Assembly: GCA_947474365.1 (NCBI GenBank)
Contig: CANJIU010000036.1
Coordinates: forward strand, 1 to 64,000
Origin: Opitutia bacterium
Lineage (GTDB): Bacteria > Verrucomicrobiota > Verrucomicrobiia > Opitutales > Opitutaceae
Direction of reading: 5' to 3'
Length of the DNA: 64,000 bases
The stretch's first letter is position 1, and each line of letters opens with the position of its first letter. Positions 17,077 to 26,723 of this stretch are shown in pieces. The notes below the pieces were generated by a model. It did not search any database, was not told the origin of the DNA, and saw only the letters and a list, made by a program, of their open reading frames with translations. A program made the translations under genes and the position numbers.

Positions 17077-20000
17077 TCAGAATGAACCGCGGAGGCCGAC
17101 TGCCATCTGGATGCCGTATTCCTGCTCGGCGTAGTGGCGGGCGTAGTCGGGAGTATCGTAACCGTAGCGGAGAAACCGGAGCGGCTTGTTGAAGATATTG
17201 GTGGCACTGGCGACCACCGACAGACGTCGGGTGAGCTGAATCGAACCGTTCACGTCGAGCACCGTGCGCGCCTCGATATACTCGTAGCCGCCAGGCCCGT
17301 ACGCGGCGAGCGGCGCACGCTTGTCGAGGCCGCGGTAGTTCCAGCGGGCAGTGAACGTGAAGCGTTTTCGGGAAAACGTCGCGCCCCAATTGCCGCTTTT
17401 CGGGATGAAGCTGGTGAAAGAGGCCCCGGGGTTGCCGTCGAGTTGCAGCTTCGTGCCGTTGGCAAAGAGAGTGAAGTAGCTGCCCCATTTGCCGAGCATG
17501 CGGAGGGATTGTTTCACATTGAACTCACCACCGGTGATGCGGGCGTCACCCGAGTTGAATTTCGTGACGATGTTCCAGTTCAGAAAGCGCGGATCGAGTC
17601 CCATCTCGGACAAAATCTCCGGCGTCGCGATGCGAGAGGCGTCGCCGAAGAAGTTCTGGAGGTCCTTGCGGAAGACACCGACGCTCACGAGACCGCCGTT
17701 GGCCGTGTAGTACTCAGCGGAGAGATCGAAGTTGTCGGCGGTCCACGGCTTGAGCGCCGGGTTGCGGATCGTGAGCGTGCCGCGGCCGGTCAGCGGTGGC
17801 GTGGGATCGTCGTCGTTGAGGTCAAAAGGCGTGGCGACGGCACGCGGGATGATGTCACTGAAGTTCGGACGGCCGTAGGTCTTGGCGTACGCGGCGCGGA
17901 GCACGAAGTTCTCGGTGGCATTGAAGGTGAGGTGGAGGCTCGGGTAGTAGCCCGAATAGATCTTCTTCGAGAACGAAGCCCGGCGTTTTCGGATGAGCAG
18001 GAATTCCTGATAGGAACCGGCCGCGCCGGCCTCGGGTTTGCGCACGCGGGCGCCCGCGGCGTTGCGGACATACGCGCCGCTCGCGGTGCGTTGCCACACG
18101 GCGTCGGCGTCGTTGATGCCACCCTGGCCGAGATCCTCGGTGTGTTCGAAACGAACGCCGCCGAGCACGCGGAGACGATTACGGAAGAGATTCGTCTCGG
18201 CCTGAAGGTAGGCGGCCTGCACGGTCTCATCGATGCGCTCGGAGTTGTCGATCGAGGTGTTGCCCTCGGTCACGCGTTGCGCCTCGGTTTTCTGATAGAG
18301 GCGCGGATTGGCGAGGAACGCATTCCAGGCCCCGGTGGGTGAAATCCACGGAATGTTGGGGAAGCCGTAGCCGGGATCGACGTTCTTGTAGACCTGCATC
18401 GTGTAGGGCGCCATCGACGCCGTGGCGCCGGACACGCCGTCCGGGCCCATGAAGGTCCAGGCCTCGGTGCTGTTTTCCGTATCCAGCATCTGGTCGCGCC
18501 GCGAGACGCCGACCTGCAGGGCTGTCGGGACCGGCAGGAACGTGAGGCTGCGGCGGACGTTCGCATAGCCGGTGTTGCTGCCGCTCCGATAATCAAGGGT
18601 GGAGTTATTCGCGGTGGTGCCGCGATAATTCGAGATGTCGCTGTAATCCACGGGCGCGTTGTTGTTGTCGAAGACCTCGACCTTGCCGGGCCGGGCGCCG
18701 GAGATGTCGCGGAACGTGACCCGGACCGGCGCCTTGTTGGTGGCGATGGCCTGAAGGAAAAAGCCCGCGTCAGCGTAGCGGCGTTTGGATTCCGAGGCCG
18801 AACGACTGACACCGGACTCGATGCGCCAGCGGCCGTCGTCGTAGCGGTAGGTGACGTTCGAGGTGTCGGTGATCTGATTGATGAGCTGATTGGTGCCGTT
18901 GTTACTCAGGGTGCCACGGCCGGTCGCGCCGGCGGTGAAGGTCGGGCCGTAATTGAACACCGTGCCCGTGGCCGGCGTGGGCGTGCCGTTGGTTCCCGTG
19001 TTCCAGTTCATCGAGAGCGAACCGATGCGCGTGTCCGTCCGGCTGGCGACGTGGCCAATCGAGAGAACGGAGTTTGGGGTGACCTTCCAGTCGGCTTTCA
19101 GGCTGAGGGTATTGCGGATGATGTTGCGTGGTCCATCAAGGAGCGCGAGGGCCGAGAGGAACGGCTTGGCGTACGTGGCATTGACGGCATTGGTCCCCGC
19201 ACCGACGCCGGTCCAGGTCTGGAGCGTGCGGTGCTGTTCGTTGAAAATCTCGGCGTGCGTGCCGGCAATGACGATCCCAAAGGTCTTGGTGACGGGCCAC
19301 GTGAAGTCGAGATTCGCCCCCGGAAGAATCTTGTAGGTCTCGCGATCGAGGTGGGAGTGCGGCGTCCGGTGCAACGTGAGATTCTCGCTGTTACCCACGA
19401 GATTGAGGCTGTAGCGGAGTTCGCGGCCGCTGCGTTCGAACGCGCTTTTGCTGATCAGATTGACGGAACCGGCGAGGGAATCGGCGGGCGTCGCAGGCGT
19501 GGGGACCTTGGTGAGTTCGATGCGGGAAATGTCATTCAGCGCCATGCTGCGGATGTCCACGCTGCGGGTGGTGCTCACCCAGATATTGGAGGCCGGGGCA
19601 CCGTCGTTGGTGATCGCCGTCATGCCGCCACCAATACCGCGCACGGAGATGCCGGAAACGTCCGCAAGGTCGTTTTCGACGGTGACGCCGGGAAGGAACT
19701 TGATGAATTCGCCGACACTGCCGCCGAGGACATCGCCGAGCGAATCGGTGGACATGACGTTCTTGATGTTCGGGGCAAAGCGCTGCTCGTTGGTGGCAAT
19801 GGCCTGGGCGTCGGTCTCCTTGTCCATCGAGACAACGAAGGCGTCGAGCCTCACCGTCGACGCGTCTTGGCCATACCGCTTCACGCTGGAGAGATCGAAA
19901 TTTTGTTCAACCGTGCCGCCAGCGGGCACGGTGACGGTGAGAGTAACCGGGTCGAGGTCAGTGTAGAAGACATCGAGAACGGCGGGACCGGCCGGCACCC

Positions 20001-20223
20001 CGACGAGTTGATACCCGCCAAAATTGTCGGTGAAGACAACCTGACTGGTCCCCTTGAGAGTGACGCGGGCCTTGTTGAGGTATTGTCCGGTGGCGATGTT
20101 TTGCACCCGACCAGAGATCGAGCCCGTGGTCTGGGCGGGTGCGGCAGCGGCGGCGCGCAGCGACAAGGTCGGGACCGCAAGTGCGAAAAAGGCGGTAAAC
20201 AGGGCGAGCGTGTGGTTGGACAT
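17077..20223 (-). CDS. TonB-dependent outer-membrane receptor
   Basis: The 1048-residue outer-membrane protein has a signal peptide, then a carboxypeptidase-regulatory-like domain (GSISGRVQNIATGQYLNKARV, about residues 33-115). The plug domain follows (STDSLGDVLGGSVGEFIKFLPGV through GISVRGIGGGM), then a large 22-strand-type barrel that ends with Phe (AVGLRGSF). This architecture is expanded in Opitutaceae and Bacteroidota and imports carbohydrates or chelates using TonB/ExbBD energy. The ligand is unknown, and no SusD-like or glycoside hydrolase partner is adjacent. The neighbouring gcv genes are functionally unrelated. Confidence 0.95.
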   Translation of the reverse strand: MSNHTLALFTAFFALAVPTLSLRAAAAAPAQTTGSISGRVQNIATGQYLNKARVTLKGTSQVVFTDNFGGYQLVGVPAGPAVLDVFYTDLDPVTLTVTVPAGGTVEQNFDLSSVKRYGQDASTVRLDAFVVSMDKETDAQAIATNEQRFAPNIKNVMSTDSLGDVLGGSVGEFIKFLPGVTVENDLADVSGISVRGIGGGMTAITNDGAPASNIWVSTTRSVDIRSMALNDISRIELTKVPTPATPADSLAGSVNLISKSAFERSGRELRYSLNLVGNSENLTLHRTPHSHLDRETYKILPGANLDFTWPVTKTFGIVIAGTHAEIFNEQHRTLQTWTGVGAGTNAVNATYAKPFLSALALLDGPRNIIRNTLSLKADWKVTPNSVLSIGHVASRTDTRIGSLSMNWNTGTNGTPTPATGTVFNYGPTFTAGATGRGTLSNNGTNQLINQITDTSNVTYRYDDGRWRIESGVSRSASESKRRYADAGFFLQAIATNKAPVRVTFRDISGARPGKVEVFDNNNAPVDYSDISNYRGTTANNSTLDYRSGSNTGYANVRRSLTFLPVPTALQVGVSRRDQMLDTENSTEAWTFMGPDGVSGATASMAPYTMQVYKNVDPGYGFPNIPWISPTGAWNAFLANPRLYQKTEAQRVTEGNTSIDNSERIDETVQAAYLQAETNLFRNRLRVLGGVRFEHTEDLGQGGINDADAVWQRTASGAYVRNAAGARVRKPEAGAAGSYQEFLLIRKRRASFSKKIYSGYYPSLHLTFNATENFVLRAAYAKTYGRPNFSDIIPRAVATPFDLNDDDPTPPLTGRGTLTIRNPALKPWTADNFDLSAEYYTANGGLVSVGVFRKDLQNFFGDASRIATPEILSEMGLDPRFLNWNIVTKFNSGDARITGGEFNVKQSLRMLGKWGSYFTLFANGTKLQLDGNPGASFTSFIPKSGNWGATFSRKRFTFTARWNYRGLDKRAPLAAYGPGGYEYIEARTVLDVNGSIQLTRRLSVVASATNIFNKPLRFLRYGYDTPDYARHYAEQEYGIQMAVGLRGSF

Positions 20224-20434
20224 GTTGGGAGGAAGGGCGCGGCTGAATCCAGGAGCAGGGCACGCACGTGTTGCGGGAAATGCGACGAACCAGGGAAATT
20301 CAGCCCGGAGAAGAGCGCAAAAACAAACGCCGAATTCCGTTTCGGGAGAAAAAATCGAAGCCCGATCAAACGAGATCGCCCACTCGCGCTCTTAAATATT
20401 GCAGGCGGGGCTCCGCCACGCCCTAGAATTGCCC

Positions 20435-21277
20435 ATGCCGTTCGCCTTTTGGGTTCACAACTTGAGTCCGTTTCTGGGGCCGCACTGGGGCAACTTTGGA
20501 ATTCGCTATTACGGGCTGGCCTACCTGGCAGGGTTCATCTCGGCGGCCTGGCTCTTGCACCGCTACTGGCTCAAGGGTCGTTCCGCGCTCGGGATGAGCG
20601 AGATCACCGACCTGATGACCTATGTTGTTTTCGGGGTGCTGATCGGCGGCCGGCTGGGCTATTTCATCCTTTATCAAACTGGCACGCTGAACCACGACCC
20701 CTTTTCAATCTTCCGCGTTTGGGAAGGTGGCATGGCGAGCCACGGTGGATTCATCGGAGTCGTCGCCGCCCTGTGGTGGTGGACGCGCAGCCGGAAAGTA
20801 CCGCTGCTGCACGTGGGCGATTTAATTGTTTCCACGGCACCGGCCGGGCTCTTCTTCGGGCGGATCGCCAACTTTATCAACGGGGAGTTGGTGGGCAAAG
20901 TGACCTCGGTCCCATGGGCCGTAATCTTTCCGCACAACGAAATCGATCGCGGCCTGAACCCGCCTTTTCCCCGGCATCCCTCCCAACTCTATCAGGCCGG
21001 ACTGGAGGGCCTCGTCCTGCTCGCCTACATGCAGTGGCGTTTCTGGCGCTCGGACATCACGCGCAGTCAACCCGGCCGGCTTGGCGGAGAATTCCTCATC
21101 GCGTACGCGGTCGTCCGGATGATCGGCGAGGTGTTTCGCGAACCCGACGCCTCGTTGATCCTCGGGGTCAGCCGCGGGACCTTTTACTCGGTGTTCCTGG
21201 TAGCGGCCGGCGGCGCGCTTATCGCTCACGCGCGCCGGACTGGGAGTGCTAGCCGCCCTTCCCGCACCGAACTTTAG
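20435..21277 (+). CDS. lgt: Prolipoprotein diacylglyceryl transferase
   Basis: Lgt adds diacylglycerol from phosphatidylglycerol to the lipobox cysteine of prelipoproteins in the inner membrane. The 280-residue protein from ATG 20435 shows GIRYYGLAYLAGF, WEGGMASHGGFIG (with the essential His), and the signature GRIANFINGELVGKVTSVPWAV. PRHPSQLYQAGLEG follows, along with seven hydrophobic segments. It should process the lipoproteins at 31598 and 48876. It is divergent from the TonB receptor gene. Its stop overlaps that of glgC on the other strand. Confidence 0.97.
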   Translation: MPFAFWVHNLSPFLGPHWGNFGIRYYGLAYLAGFISAAWLLHRYWLKGRSALGMSEITDLMTYVVFGVLIGGRLGYFILYQTGTLNHDPFSIFRVWEGGMASHGGFIGVVAALWWWTRSRKVPLLHVGDLIVSTAPAGLFFGRIANFINGELVGKVTSVPWAVIFPHNEIDRGLNPPFPRHPSQLYQAGLEGLVLLAYMQWRFWRSDITRSQPGRLGGEFLIAYAVVRMIGEVFREPDASLILGVSRGTFYSVFLVAAGGALIAHARRTGSASRPSRTEL

Positions 21278-22569
21278 ACCAGCGTGCCTGGGGGAAGCAC
21301 CGCGCCCTTTGGCACGACGAGCACACCGTCACGGATGATCACCGCACCATTGGCGTAGGTGCCATCGGCCTTGCCATCCGCAATGAGCACACAGCCATCG
21401 CCGATACGGGCGTTCTTGTCGATGATGGCGCCCTTGATCCGGCAACGCGCGCCGACGCCCAGGTGGGGCCGGCCCTTGGCGGTGTTGGCGGCGAGTTGAT
21501 CATCCGTCTCATAGTAATCTGATCCCATGACCACGACATCCTCAAGGAATGTCCCCTCGCCCACATACGAACGAATGCCAAAGACGCAGCGCTTGATCGT
21601 GGAATCGAGGATGATCGAGCCGTCGCCGATGACCGAGTGATCGATGCCGCACTTGTTCAGTTTCGATGGTGGCAGGTAGCGATCCTGAGTGTAGATGGGC
21701 GCGATGGGATCGTAGAAATTGAAGGGCGGCATCGGCTGCGCGAGCGCCAGATTCGATTCGAAAAACGATCGGACAGTACCGATGTCCTCCCAGTACCCCT
21801 CGAAGATATGGGCAAAGAGCCGTTTCCGGCCGAGCAGCCCCGGGATAATCTCCTTGCCGAAGTCCGCCATCGTGTTGTCCAAGGCGTCTGCGAGCGCGGC
21901 CCGATTGAAAACATAGATACCCATCGAGGCGAGACAGTGCTTTTCCCCGGAGGCCGGCGCCTTCAGCTCCGACTCCAGCTTGGGACTGAGCGTGAGACCC
22001 GCGATCACCGCCGGATCCTTGGGTTTCTCGACGAAACGTGCGATCGAATGGTCGTCGTTGACCTGCATGAGCCCCAGGCCAGCAACCTTGGACACGGGGA
22101 ACGGAATCGCCGCGATCGAGACATCGGCCTTGTTCGCAAGGTGCTCATCGATGATCTTGCGAAAATCCATCCGGTAGAGTTGGTCCCCCGACAGGATGAG
22201 CACGAGGTCATGGGGAAACGCCCGGAAATGCAGGAGATTCCGACGCACCGCGTCCGCGGTTCCCTGATACCAGTCCGAGCCTTTCTCGGTCTGTTCGGCC
22301 GCGAGGATGTCGACGAATCCACCGCCAAATGGATCGAAATGGTACGTGCTCTGAACATGGCGGTGCAGCGAAGCCGTCTGAAACTGCGTAAGCAAAAACA
22401 TCCGGTTGATGTCGCTGTTCAGACAGTTGCTGATCGGGATATCAACCAGCCGGTACTTGCCCGCAAGCGGCACGGCCGGTTTGCAACGCTCCAAGGTGAG
22501 CGGATGCAACCGGGTGCCTCGCCCGCCGCCCATAATCACCGCCAGCACGCGTTTCTGAGTCGTCATCAT
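21274..22569 (-). CDS. glgC: Glucose-1-phosphate adenylyltransferase (ADP-glucose pyrophosphorylase)
   Basis: GlgC makes ADP-glucose from ATP and glucose-1-phosphate, the committed step of glycogen synthesis. ATG at 22569 (or the next codon, 22566) gives about 431 residues, the family norm. VIMGGGRGTRLHPLTLERCKPA is the nucleotide-binding signature, and AGKYRLVDIPISNCLNSDI and GTADAVRRNL are conserved. The C-terminal left-handed beta-helix (VIIDKNARIGDGCVLIADGKADG) is complete. The start faces the epimerase gene, 90 bases away, suggesting a shared divergent promoter for two nucleotide-sugar enzymes. Confidence 0.97.
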   Translation of the reverse strand: MMTTQKRVLAVIMGGGRGTRLHPLTLERCKPAVPLAGKYRLVDIPISNCLNSDINRMFLLTQFQTASLHRHVQSTYHFDPFGGGFVDILAAEQTEKGSDWYQGTADAVRRNLLHFRAFPHDLVLILSGDQLYRMDFRKIIDEHLANKADVSIAAIPFPVSKVAGLGLMQVNDDHSIARFVEKPKDPAVIAGLTLSPKLESELKAPASGEKHCLASMGIYVFNRAALADALDNTMADFGKEIIPGLLGRKRLFAHIFEGYWEDIGTVRSFFESNLALAQPMPPFNFYDPIAPIYTQDRYLPPSKLNKCGIDHSVIGDGSIILDSTIKRCVFGIRSYVGEGTFLEDVVVMGSDYYETDDQLAANTAKGRPHLGVGARCRIKGAIIDKNARIGDGCVLIADGKADGTYANGAVIIRDGVLVVPKGAVLPPGTLV

Positions 22570-22659
22570 AAATTTCGAGAGAGGATTTTCGCTAAAGCCT
22601 TGCTCCACCTTTGCGACGCGATCATTTTTCGCCAGCAATTTCTCCGAAAAACACCGGTC

Positions 22660-23595
22660 ATGTCCCACATTATCGTCACGGGTGCCGCCGGCTTCATTGG
22701 GAGTCATACGGTCGATCAACTGCTCGCCGCCGGACATTTGGTCACAGGCGTGGATAATTTTCGCACCGGACGCCGCTCCAATCTCAATGGAGCGTCAGCC
22801 TCAAAGAATTTCGCGCTGCACGAATTCGATCTCACGACTCCCGGGGCGTTCGACCATCTTTTAGCCGAGACACGCCCCGACGCCGTCATCCATCTGGCCG
22901 CATTGGTCAGCGTGCAAGAGAGCATGGCCAACCCCGACCTGAACTACACGCTCAACCTCCATGCGACGCACCTGGTGGCCGAGGCGGCGCGCGTGCACGG
23001 AGTAAAACGAATCGTGTTTGCCTCGTCCGCGGCAGTCTACGGCGACGCGACTGAACGGCCGATTCGCGAATCGACGACGAAGCGCCCTATCAGCCCCTAC
23101 GGCGCGGCCAAGCTCGCCAGCGAGGCGATTCTACTCGGGCACGCCGCCGCCTTTGGCCTCACCGTGCGGTGCCATCGGTATTTCAACGTCTTCGGGCCAA
23201 GGCAGGACCCCGCCTCGTCCTATTCCGGGGTGATCTCCGTTTTTGAACGCCGCTTCCGGGAGGGAAAGCCCGTCACCATCTACGGCGACGGACGACAGAC
23301 GCGTGATTTCATCTCGGTCCATGACGTGGCCCGCGCCAACGTGATCGCCGCCACGCGCTCCGGGATCGGGTCAGGAGTGGCCAACATCTGCACCGGCCGC
23401 CCCACCTCGTTACTCGACGTGATCACGGTATTTCGCGCCCATTATGTCGGAAGCGCAGCACCGTCCCATGCGGCGCCCCGCCACGGCGATATCATCCATT
23501 CCCTCGGAGCTCCGGAGGAGGCCTCGGCTGCCTTGGACTTTCGCACCGAAGTCGGCGTCGAGGCGGGCCTGCAGGAACTTATCCACAGCGGTTAA
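22660..23595 (+). CDS. NAD-dependent nucleotide-sugar epimerase/dehydratase (GalE-like SDR)
   Basis: This extended short-chain dehydrogenase has 311 residues. The Rossmann motif TGAAGFIGS is at residues 7-15, and the catalytic YxxxK pair is Tyr147 and Lys151 (SPYGAAK), with the upstream Ser in FASSAAVYGD. HRYFNVFGPRQDP and VTIYGDGRQTRDFISVHDVARAN are typical of UDP-glucose 4-epimerase-like and dTDP-glucose dehydratase-like enzymes acting on UDP-sugars for envelope polysaccharide. It lies between glgC and glmS, which fits amino-sugar and cell-wall precursor metabolism. Exact substrate specificity is unresolved. Confidence 0.9.
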   Translation: MSHIIVTGAAGFIGSHTVDQLLAAGHLVTGVDNFRTGRRSNLNGASASKNFALHEFDLTTPGAFDHLLAETRPDAVIHLAALVSVQESMANPDLNYTLNLHATHLVAEAARVHGVKRIVFASSAAVYGDATERPIRESTTKRPISPYGAAKLASEAILLGHAAAFGLTVRCHRYFNVFGPRQDPASSYSGVISVFERRFREGKPVTIYGDGRQTRDFISVHDVARANVIAATRSGIGSGVANICTGRPTSLLDVITVFRAHYVGSAAPSHAAPRHGDIIHSLGAPEEASAALDFRTEVGVEAGLQELIHSG

Positions 23596-23724
23596 CTCAT
23601 CCGCCAGTTCCCGGGGACGCGCCACCACGATTCCCTCACCGCTGCGGCGGTGCCAGTCTTGCCTTGATGCAGCGGCTCGTAGTTCGCAGCGTGGCGATAT
23701 AGGGTCAGAAACTCACCAACACTC

Positions 23725-25578
23725 ATGTGCGGCATCGTCGGCTACGTCGGAAAACAAAAAGCAGCACCGTTGATCATCGAGGGCCTAAAACGCCTGGAAT
23801 ATCGCGGTTATGATTCGGCGGGAGTCGCCGTTTTCCAGGGAGGCAAATTTGAGGTAGCGAAGAAGATCGGTCGGGTCGCCAACCTGGAAATCGAGGCCTC
23901 GCACCACCGGCTCACGGGCACGTTTGGCATCGGCCACACCCGTTGGGCGACCCACGGTGGAGTGACCGACGCCAACGCCCATCCGCACGTCAGCAGCGAC
24001 GGCACGATCGCCCTGATCCACAACGGCGTGATCGAGAACTACGGGAAAATAAAAAACTTCCTCCTCCCCAAGGGATACACGTTCAAATCCGAGACCGATA
24101 CCGAAGTGCTCTGCAACCTGATCGCCTATCACTACGCCAAGGAAGCCGTGGCACGGGAAGGTGAGAGCCGATTTGTTGAAAGCGTGCGCAAGACCCTGCA
24201 TCATGTGGAGGGCACCTACGGAATCGTGGTGATGGCTCTCGACGCCCCAGGGGAACTCGTCACCGCCCGGAAAGGTTCACCGCTTATCCTCGGCCTCGGC
24301 GACGGCGAAAGCCTCGTCGCCAGCGATGTCTCGGCGATTGTCAGTCGGACCCAAAGTGTCGTCTACCTCAAGGACGGCGAAATCGCCCACCTGACCGCGA
24401 GCAACTTTGCAATTACGACGCTGGGTTCAGATTCGGTGGAGCCGGTGGTCGACAAGGTCACCTGGTCGATCACCGACGCAGAAATGGGCGATCACTCCCA
24501 TTTCATGGAAAAAGAGATTTTTGAGCAGCCGACGGCGCTCGAAAACGCGATGCGGGGACGTTTTTCCGCGGACGGGAGCACCGCGCAGTTTGGCGGACTC
24601 AATATCAGCGCGGGTGAATTTCGCGGTATCGAGCGTTTCATGTTCTGTGCCTGCGGTACCGCATTGCATGCCTGCATGGTGACCGAGCACCTGATTGAGG
24701 AATTCGCCCGTATTCCGGTTGAATGCGATTACGCCTCGGAATTTCGATACCGGAACTCCCCCCTGTTCCGCAACACGCTGTTTTTCGTGATGAGTCAGTC
24801 CGGGGAGACCATCGACACGCTTGCGGCGATGCGCGAGGCGAAGCGCAAGGGCTACAAGGTTCTGGCGGTGAACAACGTCGTCGGCTCCACAATCGCGCGC
24901 GAGGCCGATGGCGGCATTTACCAGCACGTCGGCCCCGAAGTCGGAGTGGCTTCAACCAAGGCGTTTACCTCACAACTGCTGATCGGAGCGATGCTCGCGC
25001 TGTATATTGGGCGCATGCGCGACCTGAGCTTCGGCGCCGGCGTTCGCTACGTGGAGGCGCTCAAAGGAGCTCCGGATTTGGTGCGCAAGGCCCTGCTGCA
25101 GGCAGACCACATCAAGGCCATCGCGAAACGCTATGCCCATTATACCGACATGCTTTTCCTGGGCCGGCTGTCACTTTTTCCCATCGCGCTCGAAGGGGCG
25201 CTGAAACTGAAGGAAATTTCCTACATCCACGCCGAGGGCTATCCGGCGGCGGAAATGAAACATGGTCCGATCGCCCTCGTGAGTGAGAAATGTCCAAGCG
25301 TGTTTTTTGCGCCTTCAGGGGAAATCGTGAACAAGATCATTTCCTCAATGCAGGAGATCAAGGCCCGGAAAGGCCCGATCATCGCCATCATCACGGAGCG
25401 GGTCGAACTTCCCGCCGGTCTCGCCGACGAAACCATCGTCATCCCGGAATGCCACGAGGCGGTGCTACCCATTGTCGCGTCAATACCCGTACAATTGCTC
25501 AGCTACTATATTGCCGTGGAACGTGGGTGTGACGTCGACAAGCCGCGCAATCTTGCAAAATCAGTGACCGTCGAGTGA
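23725..25578 (+). CDS. glmS: Glutamine--fructose-6-phosphate aminotransferase (isomerizing)
   Basis: GlmS converts fructose-6-phosphate and glutamine into glucosamine-6-phosphate, the entry to UDP-GlcNAc. The N-terminal glutaminase starts MCGIVGYVG with the nucleophile Cys at position 2 and includes GIGHTRWATHG. Two SIS domains follow (FVMSQSGETIDTLAAM; LGRLSLFPIALEGALKLKEISY), and the enzyme ends CDVDKPRNLAKSVTVE, the standard terminus. Length 617 is typical. No ribozyme-like leader was recognised in the 129 bases upstream. Confidence 0.98.
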   Translation: MCGIVGYVGKQKAAPLIIEGLKRLEYRGYDSAGVAVFQGGKFEVAKKIGRVANLEIEASHHRLTGTFGIGHTRWATHGGVTDANAHPHVSSDGTIALIHNGVIENYGKIKNFLLPKGYTFKSETDTEVLCNLIAYHYAKEAVAREGESRFVESVRKTLHHVEGTYGIVVMALDAPGELVTARKGSPLILGLGDGESLVASDVSAIVSRTQSVVYLKDGEIAHLTASNFAITTLGSDSVEPVVDKVTWSITDAEMGDHSHFMEKEIFEQPTALENAMRGRFSADGSTAQFGGLNISAGEFRGIERFMFCACGTALHACMVTEHLIEEFARIPVECDYASEFRYRNSPLFRNTLFFVMSQSGETIDTLAAMREAKRKGYKVLAVNNVVGSTIAREADGGIYQHVGPEVGVASTKAFTSQLLIGAMLALYIGRMRDLSFGAGVRYVEALKGAPDLVRKALLQADHIKAIAKRYAHYTDMLFLGRLSLFPIALEGALKLKEISYIHAEGYPAAEMKHGPIALVSEKCPSVFFAPSGEIVNKIISSMQEIKARKGPIIAIITERVELPAGLADETIVIPECHEAVLPIVASIPVQLLSYYIAVERGCDVDKPRNLAKSVTVE

Positions 25579-25596
25579 TCGCCTAACCGCCCCCCC

Positions 25597-26598
25597 TTGA
25601 AACGCCTCATCCCCTTCATCTCGTTTGTGCTCATCGCCGGGGTGTCCCTGGCCGCCGACGCCCGCCCACCTGCGGCCCCTGCGGCCGCGACCAAGACGAA
25701 GGAAGTCGATCCCCCACAACCATCTCCGACTGAAGGGAACGTTCCGTACGGCGCCCACGAGCGCCAAGTGCTCGATTTCTGGAAAGCAAAATCCAGCCGC
25801 CCCACCCCCTTGCTCTTTCACATCCACGGCGGAGGCTGGGTCAACGGTGACAAAGCGCGCGTTGTGAACCTTGAACGCTACCTCGAGGCCGGCATTTCTG
25901 TGGTTTCAATCAACTACCGGTTTGTGACCCAGGCCATCGAGGCGGGTATCAAACCGCCCGTACAATGGTCGCTCGGCGATGCCGCGCGCGCATTGCAATT
26001 CGTCCGGTCGAAAGCGCGCGAATGGAACATCGACAAGGCACGAATCGGAGCTTCCGGCGGATCGGCCGGGGCGTGCTCAAGCCTCTGGCTGGCGTTTCAC
26101 GCGGACTTGGCTGACGTTGCAAGCAAGGACCCGGTGGCACGCGAATCCACGCGCCTCTGGTGCGCCGCGGTCAACGTCGCTCAGACCACTCTCGATCCCA
26201 GTCAGATGAAGGAATGGACACCGAACAGCCGCTATGGCGGCCACGCCTTCGGTTTCATGCCAAACCCGAAGGATCTGAAGACCCGGGATACGCAATTCGC
26301 CCAGTTCCTGGCCGCCCGCGAACAATTGCTCCCATGGATCAAGGAGTATTCGCCGTTCGAACACGTCAGTCGCGACGACCCGCCGATCTATATGATTTAC
26401 AATACGCCACCCGCGCTCGGGCAGGACCAGAAGGACCCGACGCATACCGCCAACTTCGGCGTGAAGCTGCAGGAACAACTGCGCGAGAACGGCGTGGAAT
26501 GCGAACTCGTCTACCCGGGAGCACCGGGTGTCCGACATCCCCAAATCCACGACTACCTGATTGAGAAACTGAAGGCGTCGGCACAAGGGACGAAGTAG
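25597..26598 (+). CDS. Exported alpha/beta hydrolase (BD-FAE/esterase-like)
   Basis: A TTG start at 25597 gives a signal peptide (MKRLIPFISFVLIAGVSLAADA) and a 333-residue serine hydrolase. The oxyanion-hole motif HIHGGGW is at 77-81, and the nucleophile Ser156 sits in GGSAG. The family contains carboxylesterases and glucuronoyl/feruloyl esterases that act on esterified polysaccharides. The gene follows glmS by 18 bases but is not metabolically linked to it. The C-terminal His of the triad is probably in GVRHPQIHDYL. The substrate is unknown. Confidence 0.85.
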   Translation: MKRLIPFISFVLIAGVSLAADARPPAAPAAATKTKEVDPPQPSPTEGNVPYGAHERQVLDFWKAKSSRPTPLLFHIHGGGWVNGDKARVVNLERYLEAGISVVSINYRFVTQAIEAGIKPPVQWSLGDAARALQFVRSKAREWNIDKARIGASGGSAGACSSLWLAFHADLADVASKDPVARESTRLWCAAVNVAQTTLDPSQMKEWTPNSRYGGHAFGFMPNPKDLKTRDTQFAQFLAAREQLLPWIKEYSPFEHVSRDDPPIYMIYNTPPALGQDQKDPTHTANFGVKLQEQLRENGVECELVYPGAPGVRHPQIHDYLIEKLKASAQGTK

Positions 26599-26723
26599 GT
26601 TTCCGCGGGGCCTGCGTGCGCCGTCCACCGGGGAGCACAGCCTTCGGGCGCTGGACCCGCTACAGTTTGAGTCATTCGCCTTGCGAGGCCTCCCGTGCGC
26701 ACGCATACACCCACATTTCGACG

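Noticed and set aside
19051..21252. Long plus-strand frame antisense to the TonB receptor and overlapping lgt
   Set aside because: No domain motif, Arg/Gly-rich composition, and it conflicts with two well-supported genes.
23596..23724. glmS ribozyme leader
   Set aside because: The gap is short and shows none of the expected core pairing; glmS ribozymes are mainly in Firmicutes.
25579..26723. Trp attenuator ahead of trpE
   Set aside because: No leader peptide with Trp codons or alternative hairpins was seen in the 125-base gap.
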